Positions 14,539-22,135 of a stretch of 41,829 bases of DNA are shown here, one piece after another; position 1 is the stretch's first letter, and each line of letters starts with the position of its first letter. The notes beneath the pieces were generated by a model that had not been told where the DNA came from, searched no databases, and worked only from the letters and a program-made list of their open reading frames with translations. Origin of the DNA: a virus; IMG/VR virus record IMGVR_UViG_3300049489_000109, positions 1 to 41,829 of that record. The stretch is one strand, 5' to 3'. The position numbers and the translations under genes are program-made.

Positions 14539-14673
14539 GCCACTAACGTTAAACGGCTTTGCGATGGTGGGGTTTCAATGCACAAATGTTCAACCCACAA
14601 CTAATGTTAATTTAAAGCACAAAATATGAATTTACCACAAATGCCCCACTATTGCAAAACAGATGTTGTGTGC
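14539..14673 (+). repeat. attC-like site 3, overlapping the helicase gene start
   Basis: Boxes GCCACTAAC (14539-14547) and GTTGTGTGC (14665-14673), with arms GGCTTTGCGATGGTGGGG and CCCCACTATTGCAAAAC. The start of the next gene (14626) lies inside the site. A nine-codon ORF from the loop ATG at 14586 stops 10 nt before that start. Confidence 0.8.
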
Positions 14674-16854
14674 AGTACGAGTAGTTACTTGGATTTTCTC
14701 CAAACGAAACAAAAAACACATATCCTATCTGGATTTGATGTTGATGAAAAACAATTAAACAATAATATGTTTGACTTTCAAAAGTTCATTGTAAAACGAG
14801 CTTTAAAAGCTGGTAAGTATGCAATTTTTGCCGATTGTGGATTAGGTAAAACTTTGATGCAATTAGAATGGTCAAATCAAGTATGTAAAGAAACTAACAG
14901 CAAAGTTTTAATACTTGCACCATTGGCTGTTGTCGGTCAAACAATACAAGAAGGGATAAAATTTGGAATTGATATGGCAAGTATAGATGTTCAAAATTAT
15001 GAGCAACTTGATAATATTGATTGTTCGATTTATAGTGGTGTGGTACTTGATGAAAGCAGTATTTTGAAGAACTTTGAGGGTGCTACCAAAAAACAAATAA
15101 TTGATAATTTTATTAATACACCATACAAGTTAGCTTGTACTGCAACCCCATCACCAAACGACCCTATGGAATTGGGTAATCATAGCGAATTTTTAGACGT
15201 TATGAGCCGAAATGAAATGTTAGCAATGTATTTTGTTCACGATGGAGGTGAAACGGCTAAATGGAGGTTAAAAGGACACGCTGTAAAGATGTTTTATCAG
15301 TTTGTAGGCAGTTGGGCTATAATGCTAAATAAACCTATGGATATTGGTTTTGAAATGATAGGATATGATTTACCAAAATTGAACTTATTAGAAAATCAAA
15401 TTAAAACTACCAAACGAGATAATGGAAGTTTATTTAATGATGCAATTATTTCAGCAACAAATTTCAATGCAGAGTTAAGACTAACTAAAATTGAAAGACT
15501 TGATGAAGTAGTTAAATTAGTAAATGACAAACCCGATGAAAATTTTATTATTTGGATTAAGCAAAACGAAGAAGGCGAAATGCTTAAAAAATTAATTCCT
15601 GATGCTGTTGAAGTAAAAGGTAGTGATAGTAATGAATGGAAAAAAGATAAATTATTAGGATTTGCAAATAATGAATTTAGAGTACTGATAACCAAAACCA
15701 AAATAGCAAGTTTTGGAATGAATTATCAAAATTGTAGAAATCAAATTTTTGCAAGTTTAGATTTTTCTTTTGAAGGATTGTATCAAGCTATTCGCAGAAG
15801 TTACAGATTTGGACAAAAAAACGAAGTAAACATTTATTTAATAACAACCGATACAATGGCTAATGTAAAACAAGCTATTGACAATAAACAAAAACAATTT
15901 GAAATTATGCAAGACGAAATGGCAAAAGCAATTAATTTAAACTTAGCTGGACAAATTATGCAAGTAGGCGAATTTGATACCACCGAAGAAAACAATGAAT
16001 GGTACTCAATACAAAGAGGGGATTGTGTGCAATTAATTCAAAACGTAAAAGACGAAAGTATTGGATTGAGTGTATTTAGCCCTCCATTTGCAGAACTATA
16101 CACATATTCAAACCACTTGGAGGATATGGGTAATTCAAAAGACTACAATGAGTTTTTACACCAATTTAGTTTTTTAATTAAAGAATTATATCGAGTAATG
16201 ATGTCAGGTAGAAATGTTGCAATTCATTGTATGGATTTGCCTGTTCAAAAAGGTAAACACGGATATATTGGATTAAGGGATTTTAGCGGATTACTTTTAA
16301 AGGCTTTTGAAGATGCTGGATTTGTTTATGCAAGTAGGGTTACAATTTGGAAAGACCCTGTAATTGAAATGCAAAGGACTAAAGCATTGGGATTACTTCA
16401 TAAGCAAGTGAAAAAGGATAGCACTATGAGTCGTGTTGGTATTCCTGATTATGTTATGATTTTTAGAAAAGATGGAGAAAGGAATAACCCTGTAACCAAT
16501 ACAGATTTAAGTGTTGATTTGTGGCAAAAATACGCTTCACCAGTATGGATGGATATTAACTACTCAAATACACTACAAGGATTTAGAAATGGCAGAGAAG
16601 AAAATGACGAAAAACATATTTGCCCTTTACAACTTGATACCATTGAAAGATTGATACACTTATACTCAAACAAAGGTGATACTGTTTTAACTCCATTTAT
16701 GGGTATTGGTAGCGAAGTCTATCAAGCTGTTAAAATGGGTCGAAAAGGAATAGGTTTTGAGTTAAAAGAAAGTTATTTTGATTTAGCTAAGGCAAATTTA
16801 AAAGCAGCCGTTTCTCAAAAGAACCAAATCGGATTATTTGATGCAGTTCAGTAG
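14626..16854 (+). CDS. Cassette 3: SF2 helicase-DNA methyltransferase fusion
   Basis: A 742-residue fusion. Residues ~50-440 are an SNF2/DEAD-like SF2 helicase: Q-type start with FDFQKFIVKRAL, Walker A DCGLGKT (70-76), Walker B LDES (141-144), motif III CTATP (171-175), and motif VI QAIRRSYRFGQ (387-397). Residues ~455-742 are an N4-cytosine/N6-adenine methyltransferase of permuted order: catalytic SPPF (485-488), then the SAM-binding TPFMGIGS near residue 700 and a final FELKESYFDLAKANL. No nuclease domain is visible, so it may be a modifying or protective enzyme, not a complete restriction system. The first 13 codons are encoded by the attC site, so the start codon came with the neighbouring cassette; an in-frame GTG at 14668 is an alternative. 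Confidence 0.85.
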   Translation: MNLPQMPHYCKTDVVCSTSSYLDFLQTKQKTHILSGFDVDEKQLNNNMFDFQKFIVKRALKAGKYAIFADCGLGKTLMQLEWSNQVCKETNSKVLILAPLAVVGQTIQEGIKFGIDMASIDVQNYEQLDNIDCSIYSGVVLDESSILKNFEGATKKQIIDNFINTPYKLACTATPSPNDPMELGNHSEFLDVMSRNEMLAMYFVHDGGETAKWRLKGHAVKMFYQFVGSWAIMLNKPMDIGFEMIGYDLPKLNLLENQIKTTKRDNGSLFNDAIISATNFNAELRLTKIERLDEVVKLVNDKPDENFIIWIKQNEEGEMLKKLIPDAVEVKGSDSNEWKKDKLLGFANNEFRVLITKTKIASFGMNYQNCRNQIFASLDFSFEGLYQAIRRSYRFGQKNEVNIYLITTDTMANVKQAIDNKQKQFEIMQDEMAKAINLNLAGQIMQVGEFDTTEENNEWYSIQRGDCVQLIQNVKDESIGLSVFSPPFAELYTYSNHLEDMGNSKDYNEFLHQFSFLIKELYRVMMSGRNVAIHCMDLPVQKGKHGYIGLRDFSGLLLKAFEDAGFVYASRVTIWKDPVIEMQRTKALGLLHKQVKKDSTMSRVGIPDYVMIFRKDGERNNPVTNTDLSVDLWQKYASPVWMDINYSNTLQGFRNGREENDEKHICPLQLDTIERLIHLYSNKGDTVLTPFMGIGSEVYQAVKMGRKGIGFELKESYFDLAKANLKAAVSQKNQIGLFDAVQ

Positions 16855-16858
16855 TATT

Positions 16859-16995
16859 GCACACAACGGCTGACAATAACCGTCAGGTGGGGGGTTAAAT
16901 GCACCGAACCTTCACATTGACACTAAACTAAATTAGGAGCAGATAACTTCAAGCTGGCAACCAGCCCCCACTTGCGGTTATTGTATGTTATGGGC
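16859..16995 (+). repeat. attC-like site 4
   Basis: Boxes GCACACAAC (16859-16867) and GTTATGGGC (16987-16995). Long arms: GACAATAACCG..GGTGGGGG and CCCCCACTTGCGGTTATTG. Confidence 0.8.
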
Positions 16996-17018
16996 TGGCG
17001 TTTTTAAATCACAAAATT

Positions 17019-17240
17019 ATGTACGAAGAAAAATTAATGGCTAAACAGCCGACAACTCAACCAGAACATTTGTCAATTGCACAACAGTTTTCAAATGAAA
17101 TGATGGACAGATTTAACCCCGAACAGGTAAATGAAATTCTGCACCACATTAAACAAATGTTCAAAGAGCGTAGGGAAATAGAAATTGCAGAAGCACAAAA
17201 TAAACTTGCTTATCTGCAAAATACCATAGAAGCTCTGTAA
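17019..17240 (+). CDS. Cassette 4: small helical protein, unknown
   Basis: 73 residues, mostly one or two long helices (QFSNEMMDRFNPEQVNEILHHIKQMF, then EIAEAQNKLAYLQNTIEAL, a coiled-coil-like end). An in-frame ATG at 17037 (MAKQPTTQPE) is a plausible alternative start. No known family. Confidence 0.6.
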   Translation: MYEEKLMAKQPTTQPEHLSIAQQFSNEMMDRFNPEQVNEILHHIKQMFKERREIEIAEAQNKLAYLQNTIEAL

Positions 17241-17272
17241 TTGTAATGGGTGAGCGTGGGTTTCTTACGCTT

Positions 17273-17361
17273 GCCCATAACGGTGAGGGTATGAGAAGGG
17301 AATTTTTACCATTAAAAAATAGACAAGAAAAAATTACTTTTTTATACCCTATGTTACCAGC
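17273..17361 (+). repeat. attC-like site 5
   Basis: Boxes GCCCATAAC (17273-17281) and GTTACCAGC (17353-17361), with GGGTAT/ATACCC arms. At 89 bp it is shorter than sites 2-4. Confidence 0.75.
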
Positions 17362-17421
17362 AGTAGCTTCCACTGAACTCAATTTGAAACACAAGAAAAA
17401 ATTAAAATAAAATTTAGAGCG

Positions 17422-17886
17422 ATGGCAAATATTTTACCCGTAATAACATTATACCAGCCGTGGGCAACTTGGATAATGAGAGAATGGAAAACCATAGAAA
17501 CAAGAACGCATAACCGTTTTGCATCTTTAATTCACAGAAAAGTTTTGATACACGCAGGGCAAAGAACGGATGATAGCGACCTGACCGTGAAAAATCCATA
17601 CCTGACCAAAGAGCAAATATGTTTCAACCCCGATGAAGTAATTAACGGAGCAATATTAGGGAGCGTTTATGTAGATGCGTGTGGATGGCTTTGCGGAGAT
17701 GATTACGAAAACAAAAGTGCGTTGATTGAAACTACAAACAGGTATGGATTATTTCTTAAAGATGCAAAACGGTTTGACGAACCATTATATGTGAAAGGTG
17801 AAATGGGGATATGGTATTACGATTTGGATGCAAAACAGAAAGTTAAAAAACCAATTACAAATGCGGGGCAGGAAATTTTATTTTAA
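17422..17886 (+). CDS. Cassette 5: ASCH-domain protein
   Basis: 154 residues with the ASCH pattern: ITLYQPWATWIMREWKTIETRTHN (residues ~8-31), IHRKVLIHAGQR, VINGAILGSVYVDAC and a final VKGEMGIWYYDL. ASCH domains adopt a PUA-like fold and often bind RNA or modified nucleotides; some are RNases or amidohydrolases. The exact substrate here is unknown. Confidence 0.75.
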   Translation: MANILPVITLYQPWATWIMREWKTIETRTHNRFASLIHRKVLIHAGQRTDDSDLTVKNPYLTKEQICFNPDEVINGAILGSVYVDACGWLCGDDYENKSALIETTNRYGLFLKDAKRFDEPLYVKGEMGIWYYDLDAKQKVKKPITNAGQEILF

Positions 17887-17935
17887 TTTTTTCTCCTCAA
17901 TATCTGCACTACCCTTGCTACGAAGCTAGGCTATT

Positions 17936-18073
17936 GCTGGTAACGGTTTCGGGCTAAACGATAGTGGCGGATTTCGGAGCGATACACTTTCAATTTAGCA
18001 CTCGCTTTATTAGATGCACAAATGCTTGATTTACCACTTAACCCGCCATTTCGTTTTAGCCCGTGTTATGCGA
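17936..18073 (+). repeat. attC-like site 6
   Basis: Boxes GCTGGTAAC (17936-17944) and GTTATGCGA (18065-18073). Arms TTTCGGGCTAAACGATAGTGG and CCGCCATTTCGTTTTAGCCC. The 346-base gene-free stretch 17887-18232 holds this site, the loop motif GCACAAATGC (18016), a 67-codon ORF from its ATG (18022-18225) ending 7 nt before the next gene, and the promoter at 18160-18190. Confidence 0.8.
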
Positions 18074-18159
18074 TGCCGCCTTCCACTAAGCTACCCACGA
18101 AGCACAAAGCCTTTTTTCTTAAAACTTTTTTAGGGGAGGTTTTTTATTTTTCTTTTTTC

Positions 18160-18190
18160 TTGTGTATATCAAATACACTATGTATATTTG
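18160..18190 (+). promoter_or_regulatory. Internal promoter of cassette 6
   Basis: TTG at 18160-18162 and TATATTTG at 18183-18190 are 20 nt apart, an excellent Bacteroidota promoter. The spacer holds the inverted repeat GTGTAT-N5-ATACAC (18162-18178), a possible operator. This cassette does not depend on an upstream array promoter. Confidence 0.7.
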
Positions 18191-18232
18191 CGAACGAAAT
18201 AATTTTTAAACAAACAATTAAATAAAATCAAA

Positions 18233-19276
18233 ATGGAAGTAACAGAAACAACATCAGAACTGGTGCGACTTGTAGAAACAAGTGGGCTGGAAAAAACAAA
18301 GCAAAATCAAATTGCCGAAACGCTGGGCGTATTCTTTAACAAAGCAGCCGAATGGGATGCCACAATACAAAGCATTGTGATTACAAGCCCCGAAGAAACG
18401 GGCAAAATGAAAATGGCAAAGGAAGGAAGATTGACTTTAAAGAATATGCGACTGGAAGCCGAAAAGATTGTGAAAGCAAAAAGAGATGAAGTAAAGTATG
18501 CAATGGCAAACTTTGTTTTGGAAGATAAACTTTGGCTGAAAGCAGGTCAAATGATGGAAGCAACTTTTAAGAACCTTGAAACAAAATTAGAGGAGAAAGA
18601 AAAATTTGCTGAAAGATGGCAAGCCGAACAAAAAGAAAAATTGAAAACTGAAAGATTGGCGTTGCTTTTACCGCTTGGGTTTCAATTTGAAAATGGTTTT
18701 GATTTAGGGAATATGGATGAAAAAATGTTTCAATCTTTGAAACTCGGATTGGAAACTGCAAAGAAAGAAAAGGAAGATGCTGAACGCAAAGCAGAGGAAG
18801 AAAGGATTGCAAAAGAAAAAGCGGAAGCCGAAGAAAGAGCAAGGATAAAAGCTGAAAACGAAAAGTTGAAATTAGAAGCAGAGGCGAAAGAAAAACAACT
18901 GGCTGATGAAAGAGCCAAAGCCGAAGCGGAACGCAAAGCAATGGAAGCGAAAGCAGCCAAATTAAAAGCCGAAGCGGATGCCAAACTGAAAGCTGAAAAA
19001 GAAGCAAACGAAAAGTTACAAGCGGAAATAAGAGCCAAAGCCGAAGCGGAAGAAAAAGCAAAAAAGGATGCTGAAATAAAAGCATCAGCAGAATTGAAAG
19101 CGAAACAACAAGCCGAAGAGAAAGCAGCCAAAGCACCTATAAAGCAACAATTAACCACTTGGGTTGATAGCTTTTCGCTTGGTAAGCCGATAAGCCAAAA
19201 TGAAACAACTATTGAAATAGAAGAAAAATTTGAGGCATTTAGAAAGTGGGCTAAATCAAAAATTGAAGCACTATGA
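18233..19276 (+). CDS. Cassette 6a: long coiled-coil protein
   Basis: 347 residues. Residues 1-130 are a helical domain (ETSGLEKTKQNQIAETLGVFFNKAAEWDATI; a typical RLTLKNMRLEAEKIVKAKRDEVK). Residues ~135-300 form an unbroken Lys/Glu/Ala coiled coil (KAEAERKAMEAKAAKLKAEADAK), and residues ~305-347 a short C-terminal domain (TWVDSFSLGKPI). The N-terminal half resembles phage proteins annotated with unknown domains; I cannot assign a function. It overlaps the next gene (ATGA) and has its own promoter. Confidence 0.7.
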   Translation: MEVTETTSELVRLVETSGLEKTKQNQIAETLGVFFNKAAEWDATIQSIVITSPEETGKMKMAKEGRLTLKNMRLEAEKIVKAKRDEVKYAMANFVLEDKLWLKAGQMMEATFKNLETKLEEKEKFAERWQAEQKEKLKTERLALLLPLGFQFENGFDLGNMDEKMFQSLKLGLETAKKEKEDAERKAEEERIAKEKAEAEERARIKAENEKLKLEAEAKEKQLADERAKAEAERKAMEAKAAKLKAEADAKLKAEKEANEKLQAEIRAKAEAEEKAKKDAEIKASAELKAKQQAEEKAAKAPIKQQLTTWVDSFSLGKPISQNETTIEIEEKFEAFRKWAKSKIEAL

Positions 19277-19455
19277 GAAAGAACCTTGATATAAGCGAAG
19301 AAGCGGTAGAAGCATTGACTATTCAAGCAATAAAAGAGAAAACCGTTTTCAAATTGAAGGCGGAACAAATACTGGAAGATGCTGCAAAACCTTTTATTGT
19401 TTTGAAAAAACAAAAGAGCGTGGGCAAAAAAAGTTTTAAGAAAAAAGATGGTTAA
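19273..19455 (+). CDS. Cassette 6b: small basic protein
   Basis: 60 residues, helical N-terminus (DISEEAVEALTIQAIKEKTVFKLKAEQIL) and Lys-rich tail ending KKSFKKKDG. It overlaps the coiled-coil gene by 4 nt, so they are co-translated and likely work together. The size and charge fit a ribbon or accessory DNA-binding factor; not recognised. Confidence 0.6.
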   Translation: MRKNLDISEEAVEALTIQAIKEKTVFKLKAEQILEDAAKPFIVLKKQKSVGKKSFKKKDG

Positions 19456-19486
19456 GTACTACTCTTTCTACGAAGCACTGGCGGTT

Positions 19487-19624
19487 TCGCATAACGTATC
19501 GGGGCTTAAAGAAGTAGGGGGATTTAACAGATAAAATTTAATATGAAAAACAGAATTTCAACATACCACAAATGTTCATTAGAAGTAGGAAGCCCCCTAT
19601 TTCTTTTAAGCCCTTGTTATGTGT
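19487..19624 (+). repeat. attC-like site 7
   Basis: Boxes TCGCATAAC (19487-19495) and GTTATGTGT (19616-19624). Arms GGGGCTTAAAGAAGTAGGGGG and CCCCCTATTTCTTTTAAGCCC. The loop holds ACAAATG with its ATG at 19572. Confidence 0.8.
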
Positions 19625-19688
19625 CTGTAAAATTTTTAATAATTATTTTTTGCGTGGGCTTTTAACTTTTAAACTAAATAACAAATGA
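19572..19688 (+). other. attC-born leader ORF coupled to cassette 7
   Basis: From the loop ATG of attC site 7 a 38-codon frame runs through the right box into the cassette and stops with TGA overlapping the next start as ATGA (19685-19688). The peptide has no conserved look, so its likely role is to deliver ribosomes to the cassette gene. Confidence 0.35.
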
Positions 19689-20170
19689 CAAATTACAGAA
19701 CGGTTGCAACCACCGAAAGATTGCCACAAGTAGCAAATGAAAACTACTTAACAATTTCCGAAAGAGGTATTGAAACATCAAGGTTCTTTAACGGAACAAG
19801 ATTTGAAACTGCACACTATGAAGGTGAGATTACCCACTGGTTAGAAAAGGTTGCAGACAATAACGATGTATCGGATGGCTACCATACTTTCAGAGAATTG
19901 TATGAACACCGAATTACATTGTTTATTGCCCTTTGTAAAGAACTAAATAGAAACCCTGCATACCAAACATATAATGAAGTGTGGCGTATGCCTGTTGAAG
20001 ATGGATGGTTTTTGATGGGTATAAATACCGAAAAAGGGAAACAAATTACTTATCACTTGCCCGAAAGCAAATGGAATGAAACTGAATTTGCATCAAACCT
20101 ACATCCGCAATCTTATCAATTTGATGGACATAAAGGTTCTGATGTTTTGGAACGACTTAAAACTCTTTAA
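19685..20170 (+). CDS. Cassette 7: conserved phage-type protein, unknown
   Basis: 161 residues. Residues ~60-160 match a family I know from many phages: DGYHTFRELYEHRITLFIALCKE, a VWRMPVEDGWFLMGINTEKGKQITYHLPESKWN block and a final FDGHKGSDVLERL. The role is unknown, but it is usually with replication or recombination genes. The start overlaps the stop of the attC-born leader ORF. Confidence 0.7.
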   Translation: MTNYRTVATTERLPQVANENYLTISERGIETSRFFNGTRFETAHYEGEITHWLEKVADNNDVSDGYHTFRELYEHRITLFIALCKELNRNPAYQTYNEVWRMPVEDGWFLMGINTEKGKQITYHLPESKWNETEFASNLHPQSYQFDGHKGSDVLERLKTL

Positions 20171-20207
20171 CTGTGCGGTGGGAAAAATAATTATTAAAAA
20201 TTTTATT

Positions 20208-20422
20208 GCACATAACGTTTTGCAAATAACCGAATGTAAAAATTACGACTTATGGAATTAATAATATGTTTAACAATTGGAACAATGGGAACCTTTATAC
20301 ACTTTGCGTTGCAAGATATTGTTCGAGAATTAAAAAAGAAAAACGCTTTACTTGAAAAACAGAATGAGATTTTACAGAGAAAAACTGAGTAATTTTTATT
20401 TTGGTTATTTGCTGTTATAAGT
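20208..20422 (+). repeat. attC-like site 8, enlarged and containing a gene
   Basis: Boxes GCACATAAC (20208-20216) and GTTATAAGT (20414-20422). Arms TTTTGCAAATAACC (20218-20231) and GGTTATTTGC (20403-20412). At 215 bp it is the longest site because a 46-codon ORF fills its loop. Confidence 0.75.
20252..20392 (+). CDS. Small membrane or coiled-coil protein inside attC site 8
   Basis: 46 residues: hydrophobic N-terminus (LIICLTIGTMGTFIHFAL) followed by a charged helix (QDIVRELKKKNALLEKQNEILQRKTE). It resembles the small phage proteins that anchor a coiled coil to the membrane. It lies wholly within the loop of a palindrome, so it would travel as part of the recombination site. Confidence 0.5.
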   Translation: MELIICLTIGTMGTFIHFALQDIVRELKKKNALLEKQNEILQRKTE

Positions 20423-20578
20423 AAGCGAAGCGACCCGATAGGGTTACTTATAACGTGGTAGCGGCTTTGTGGCTGTTGCCGAAATAGAATTACATCACTT
20501 TAAAATTTATACAAATGTTGAACGAAGAACAAAAAGTTGAGCCGACTTCCGAAAACGGCAATAGCACAAAACCGCCTG
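20415..20578 (+). mobile_element. Gene-less mini-cassette (cassette 8)
   Basis: The 5' box TTATAAGTAA (20415-20424) and its complement TTACTTATAA (20444-20453) are only 19 nt apart. The unit then is essentially a 40-bp body plus an attC (site 9), with no room for an ORF of its own. Confidence 0.6.
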
Positions 20579-20586
20579 TTAGCCGC
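20446..20586 (+). repeat. attC-like site 9
   Basis: Boxes ACTTATAAC (20446-20454) and GTTAGCCGC (20578-20586). Arms GCGGCTTTGTGGCTGTTGCCG and CGGCAATAGCACAAAACCGC. The loop ACAAATG supplies the ATG (20515) of the next gene. Confidence 0.8.
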
Positions 20587-20742
20587 AGAGCATGGTTGTT
20601 TCAGGGAACAAATGAACGGAAGTTCCCGATTACAATTTATGTATCTGCTGTTGATAGAGAAAGTGCAATAGCCCATTTTGAAACCGATTACCCGCAGTAT
20701 AATTGGTTTGCAACCGTTGAGTGTCCGCTGCTTTGCGGCTAA
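20515..20742 (+). CDS. Cassette 9: small protein whose start codon lies in the attC
   Basis: 75 residues. The first ~22 (MLNEEQKVEPTSENGNST) are encoded by attC site 9, and the cassette proper begins at about the SRRAWLFQGTNE segment. Between the box and that segment no in-frame ATG or GTG is present, so this cassette needs a start from whatever attC precedes it. Its own TAA lies within the next left box. The body (FPITIYVSAVDRESAIAHFETDYPQYNW) is an alpha/beta fragment found in cassette proteins. Function unknown. Confidence 0.55.
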   Translation: MLNEEQKVEPTSENGNSTKPPVSRRAWLFQGTNERKFPITIYVSAVDRESAIAHFETDYPQYNWFATVECPLLCG

Positions 20743-20802
20743 CGATGGATGCCTTACGCATGTGCCCTTTTCGGGCATTGCGTTAAGGCATGTGTTAGCA
20801 AA
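20735..20802 (+). repeat. attC-like site 10
   Basis: Boxes GCGGCTAAC (20735-20743) and GTTAGCAAA (20794-20802). Arms GATGCCTTACGCATG and GCGTTAAGGCATG with a GCCC..GGGC tip. It is compact, 68 bp. Confidence 0.8.
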
Positions 20803-20879
20803 GTGCGTTGGGTTTTTGTGGGAAGCCCGTTGTATTTAATTAAAAAAACAAAAAAGGGAGGGTTTTAAAAACTATAATT

Positions 20880-21536
20880 ATGAATAAAGAAATTGCACTA
20901 AAAATATTGAACAGGTTTGTTGACCGAACACGGAACAATATGAACCAACCATTTAGCCAACAATTAAAAATTGGCAAATACCTATGCGCTACCGATGCGA
21001 GAATAGTAGTGCTGATACCTGAAACGGATGAAAATAAAATTGAAAATGAGGAAGGCTATAAACCACCAAACATAGACGGCATACTACCCGAATTTGAGCC
21101 GATGGATTTTGATTTTAAATACCTGAAAAAGCTGTATGACGATGTGCCGATTATAGAACGGTTTAGAATGCAGGAATGTGAGGCGTGTGATGGAGATGGA
21201 AAATTTGAGCATTACGGAGATTGGTATGAGTGCAAAAATTGTGATGAAATGGGAGAAGTGCAAACCAATTTTAAGGAGAAGGTAAAAAGCCCTGAAACAG
21301 CTTTTAAATTCAAAGATGTAAATATTGCAGTTGGTAAAATTGCAAGCCTGATGGAGATACAATTTGCACTTGGGAAAACCGAATTTGAATTTAAAATTAT
21401 GAAACTTAAAAGCTCAATAGTGTGGTTTAAACTGGATGAAATTTTAATCGGAATTGCAGGACTACACGATATTGAGGATGATAAAAAGAAATGGGAGTTT
21501 GTAAATGTTGAACTTAAAAACCTTTTACAAATTTGA
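20880..21536 (+). CDS. Cassette 10: unknown protein with Cys4 zinc ribbon
   Basis: 218 residues. Residues ~35-75 and ~150-215 look like two halves of a sliding-clamp-like or phage accessory fold (KIGKYLCATDARIVVLIPE; FKFKDVNIAVGKIASLMEIQ). The centre has a DnaJ-type zinc motif with C100, C103, C118 and C121. It starts after a GGAGGG-like purine tract, unusual in this phylum. A DNA-binding accessory role is conceivable but untested. Confidence 0.65.
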   Translation: MNKEIALKILNRFVDRTRNNMNQPFSQQLKIGKYLCATDARIVVLIPETDENKIENEEGYKPPNIDGILPEFEPMDFDFKYLKKLYDDVPIIERFRMQECEACDGDGKFEHYGDWYECKNCDEMGEVQTNFKEKVKSPETAFKFKDVNIAVGKIASLMEIQFALGKTEFEFKIMKLKSSIVWFKLDEILIGIAGLHDIEDDKKKWEFVNVELKNLLQI

Positions 21537-21582
21537 AAAATTTGCGGTGCGTTGGCTTTTGTTTTTTTAATTAAATACAATG

Positions 21583-21662
21583 TTTGCTAACGGTTACAGC
21601 TAATGGCTGGCGGCAATAAGCGGTTAGTATGTAGCCGCTTGACATTAGGTGCTGTTAGTGGT
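21583..21662 (+). repeat. attC-like site 11
   Basis: Boxes TTTGCTAAC (21583-21591) and GTTAGTGGT (21654-21662). Arms CAGCTAATGGCTGGCGG and CCGCTTGACATTAGGTGCTG. Length 80 bp. Confidence 0.8.
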
Positions 21663-21724
21663 GTGGGAAGGGATTTGAGCGTAGGCTCGTTGTTTAATTA
21701 ATAAAAATAAAAAAGGGAGGAAAT

Positions 21725-22135
21725 ATGAAAACTAAATTTAGAGCATTTGACAGATTTTACAAAATGATGATTTACGCAAATGATAAAGAGTTTGATTTTG
21801 TGTATGAGTTTTGGAAAGAGATGGAAAAATACCGAAAAGAAAATGATTGCGTATTTATGATGAATACTGGACTTAAAGATATTAATGGCAAAGATATTTG
21901 GGAAGGAGATATTTTGAAGGTGCATATTTTTACGCAAGAACTTGGAGAAAGCTTAGGCGTAAGAGAAGGCGAAAAAGAGTTTAAAGCGGAAATATGTTAC
22001 CAAGAAATGGGCTTATGGTTGCAAGGTAATACAGAAGATGAAAGCGGTTACATTTTATGGTTTAACGGAATGCACGAAGAAAGTTTTGAAGTGATTGGGA
22101 ATATTTACGAGAATAAGGAACTACTAAGTGCGTAG
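21725..22135 (+). CDS. Cassette 11: YopX-like protein (copy 2)
   Basis: 136 residues with the YopX signature: KFRAFDRFYKMM at the N-terminus, GLKDINGKDIWEGDILKV in the middle and FEVIGNIYENKELL at the end. It is the last cassette. The left box of its attC (ACCACTAAC, 22163-22171) is present but no matching right half follows, so the array is truncated or fused here. A purine-rich GGAGG precedes the ATG. Confidence 0.85.
   Translation: MKTKFRAFDRFYKMMIYANDKEFDFVYEFWKEMEKYRKENDCVFMMNTGLKDINGKDIWEGDILKVHIFTQELGESLGVREGEKEFKAEICYQEMGLWLQGNTEDESGYILWFNGMHEESFEVIGNIYENKELLSA

Noticed and set aside
18022-18225. 67-codon ORF through attC site 6 as a protein gene
   Set aside because: It begins in the attC loop, reads through the recombination box and has Phe/Cys-rich, unconserved content. 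I treat it as a possible translation leader only.
18567-19413. Long reverse-strand ORFs opposite the coiled-coil gene
   Set aside because: They are antisense shadows of a Lys/Glu/Ala-rich frame; low-complexity Leu/Ser/Phe runs and no starts or context of their own.
20742-20802. GC-rich hairpin at 20745-20795 as a terminator
   Set aside because: It has no T-tract and its outer bases match the attC boxes, so it is attC-like site 10.
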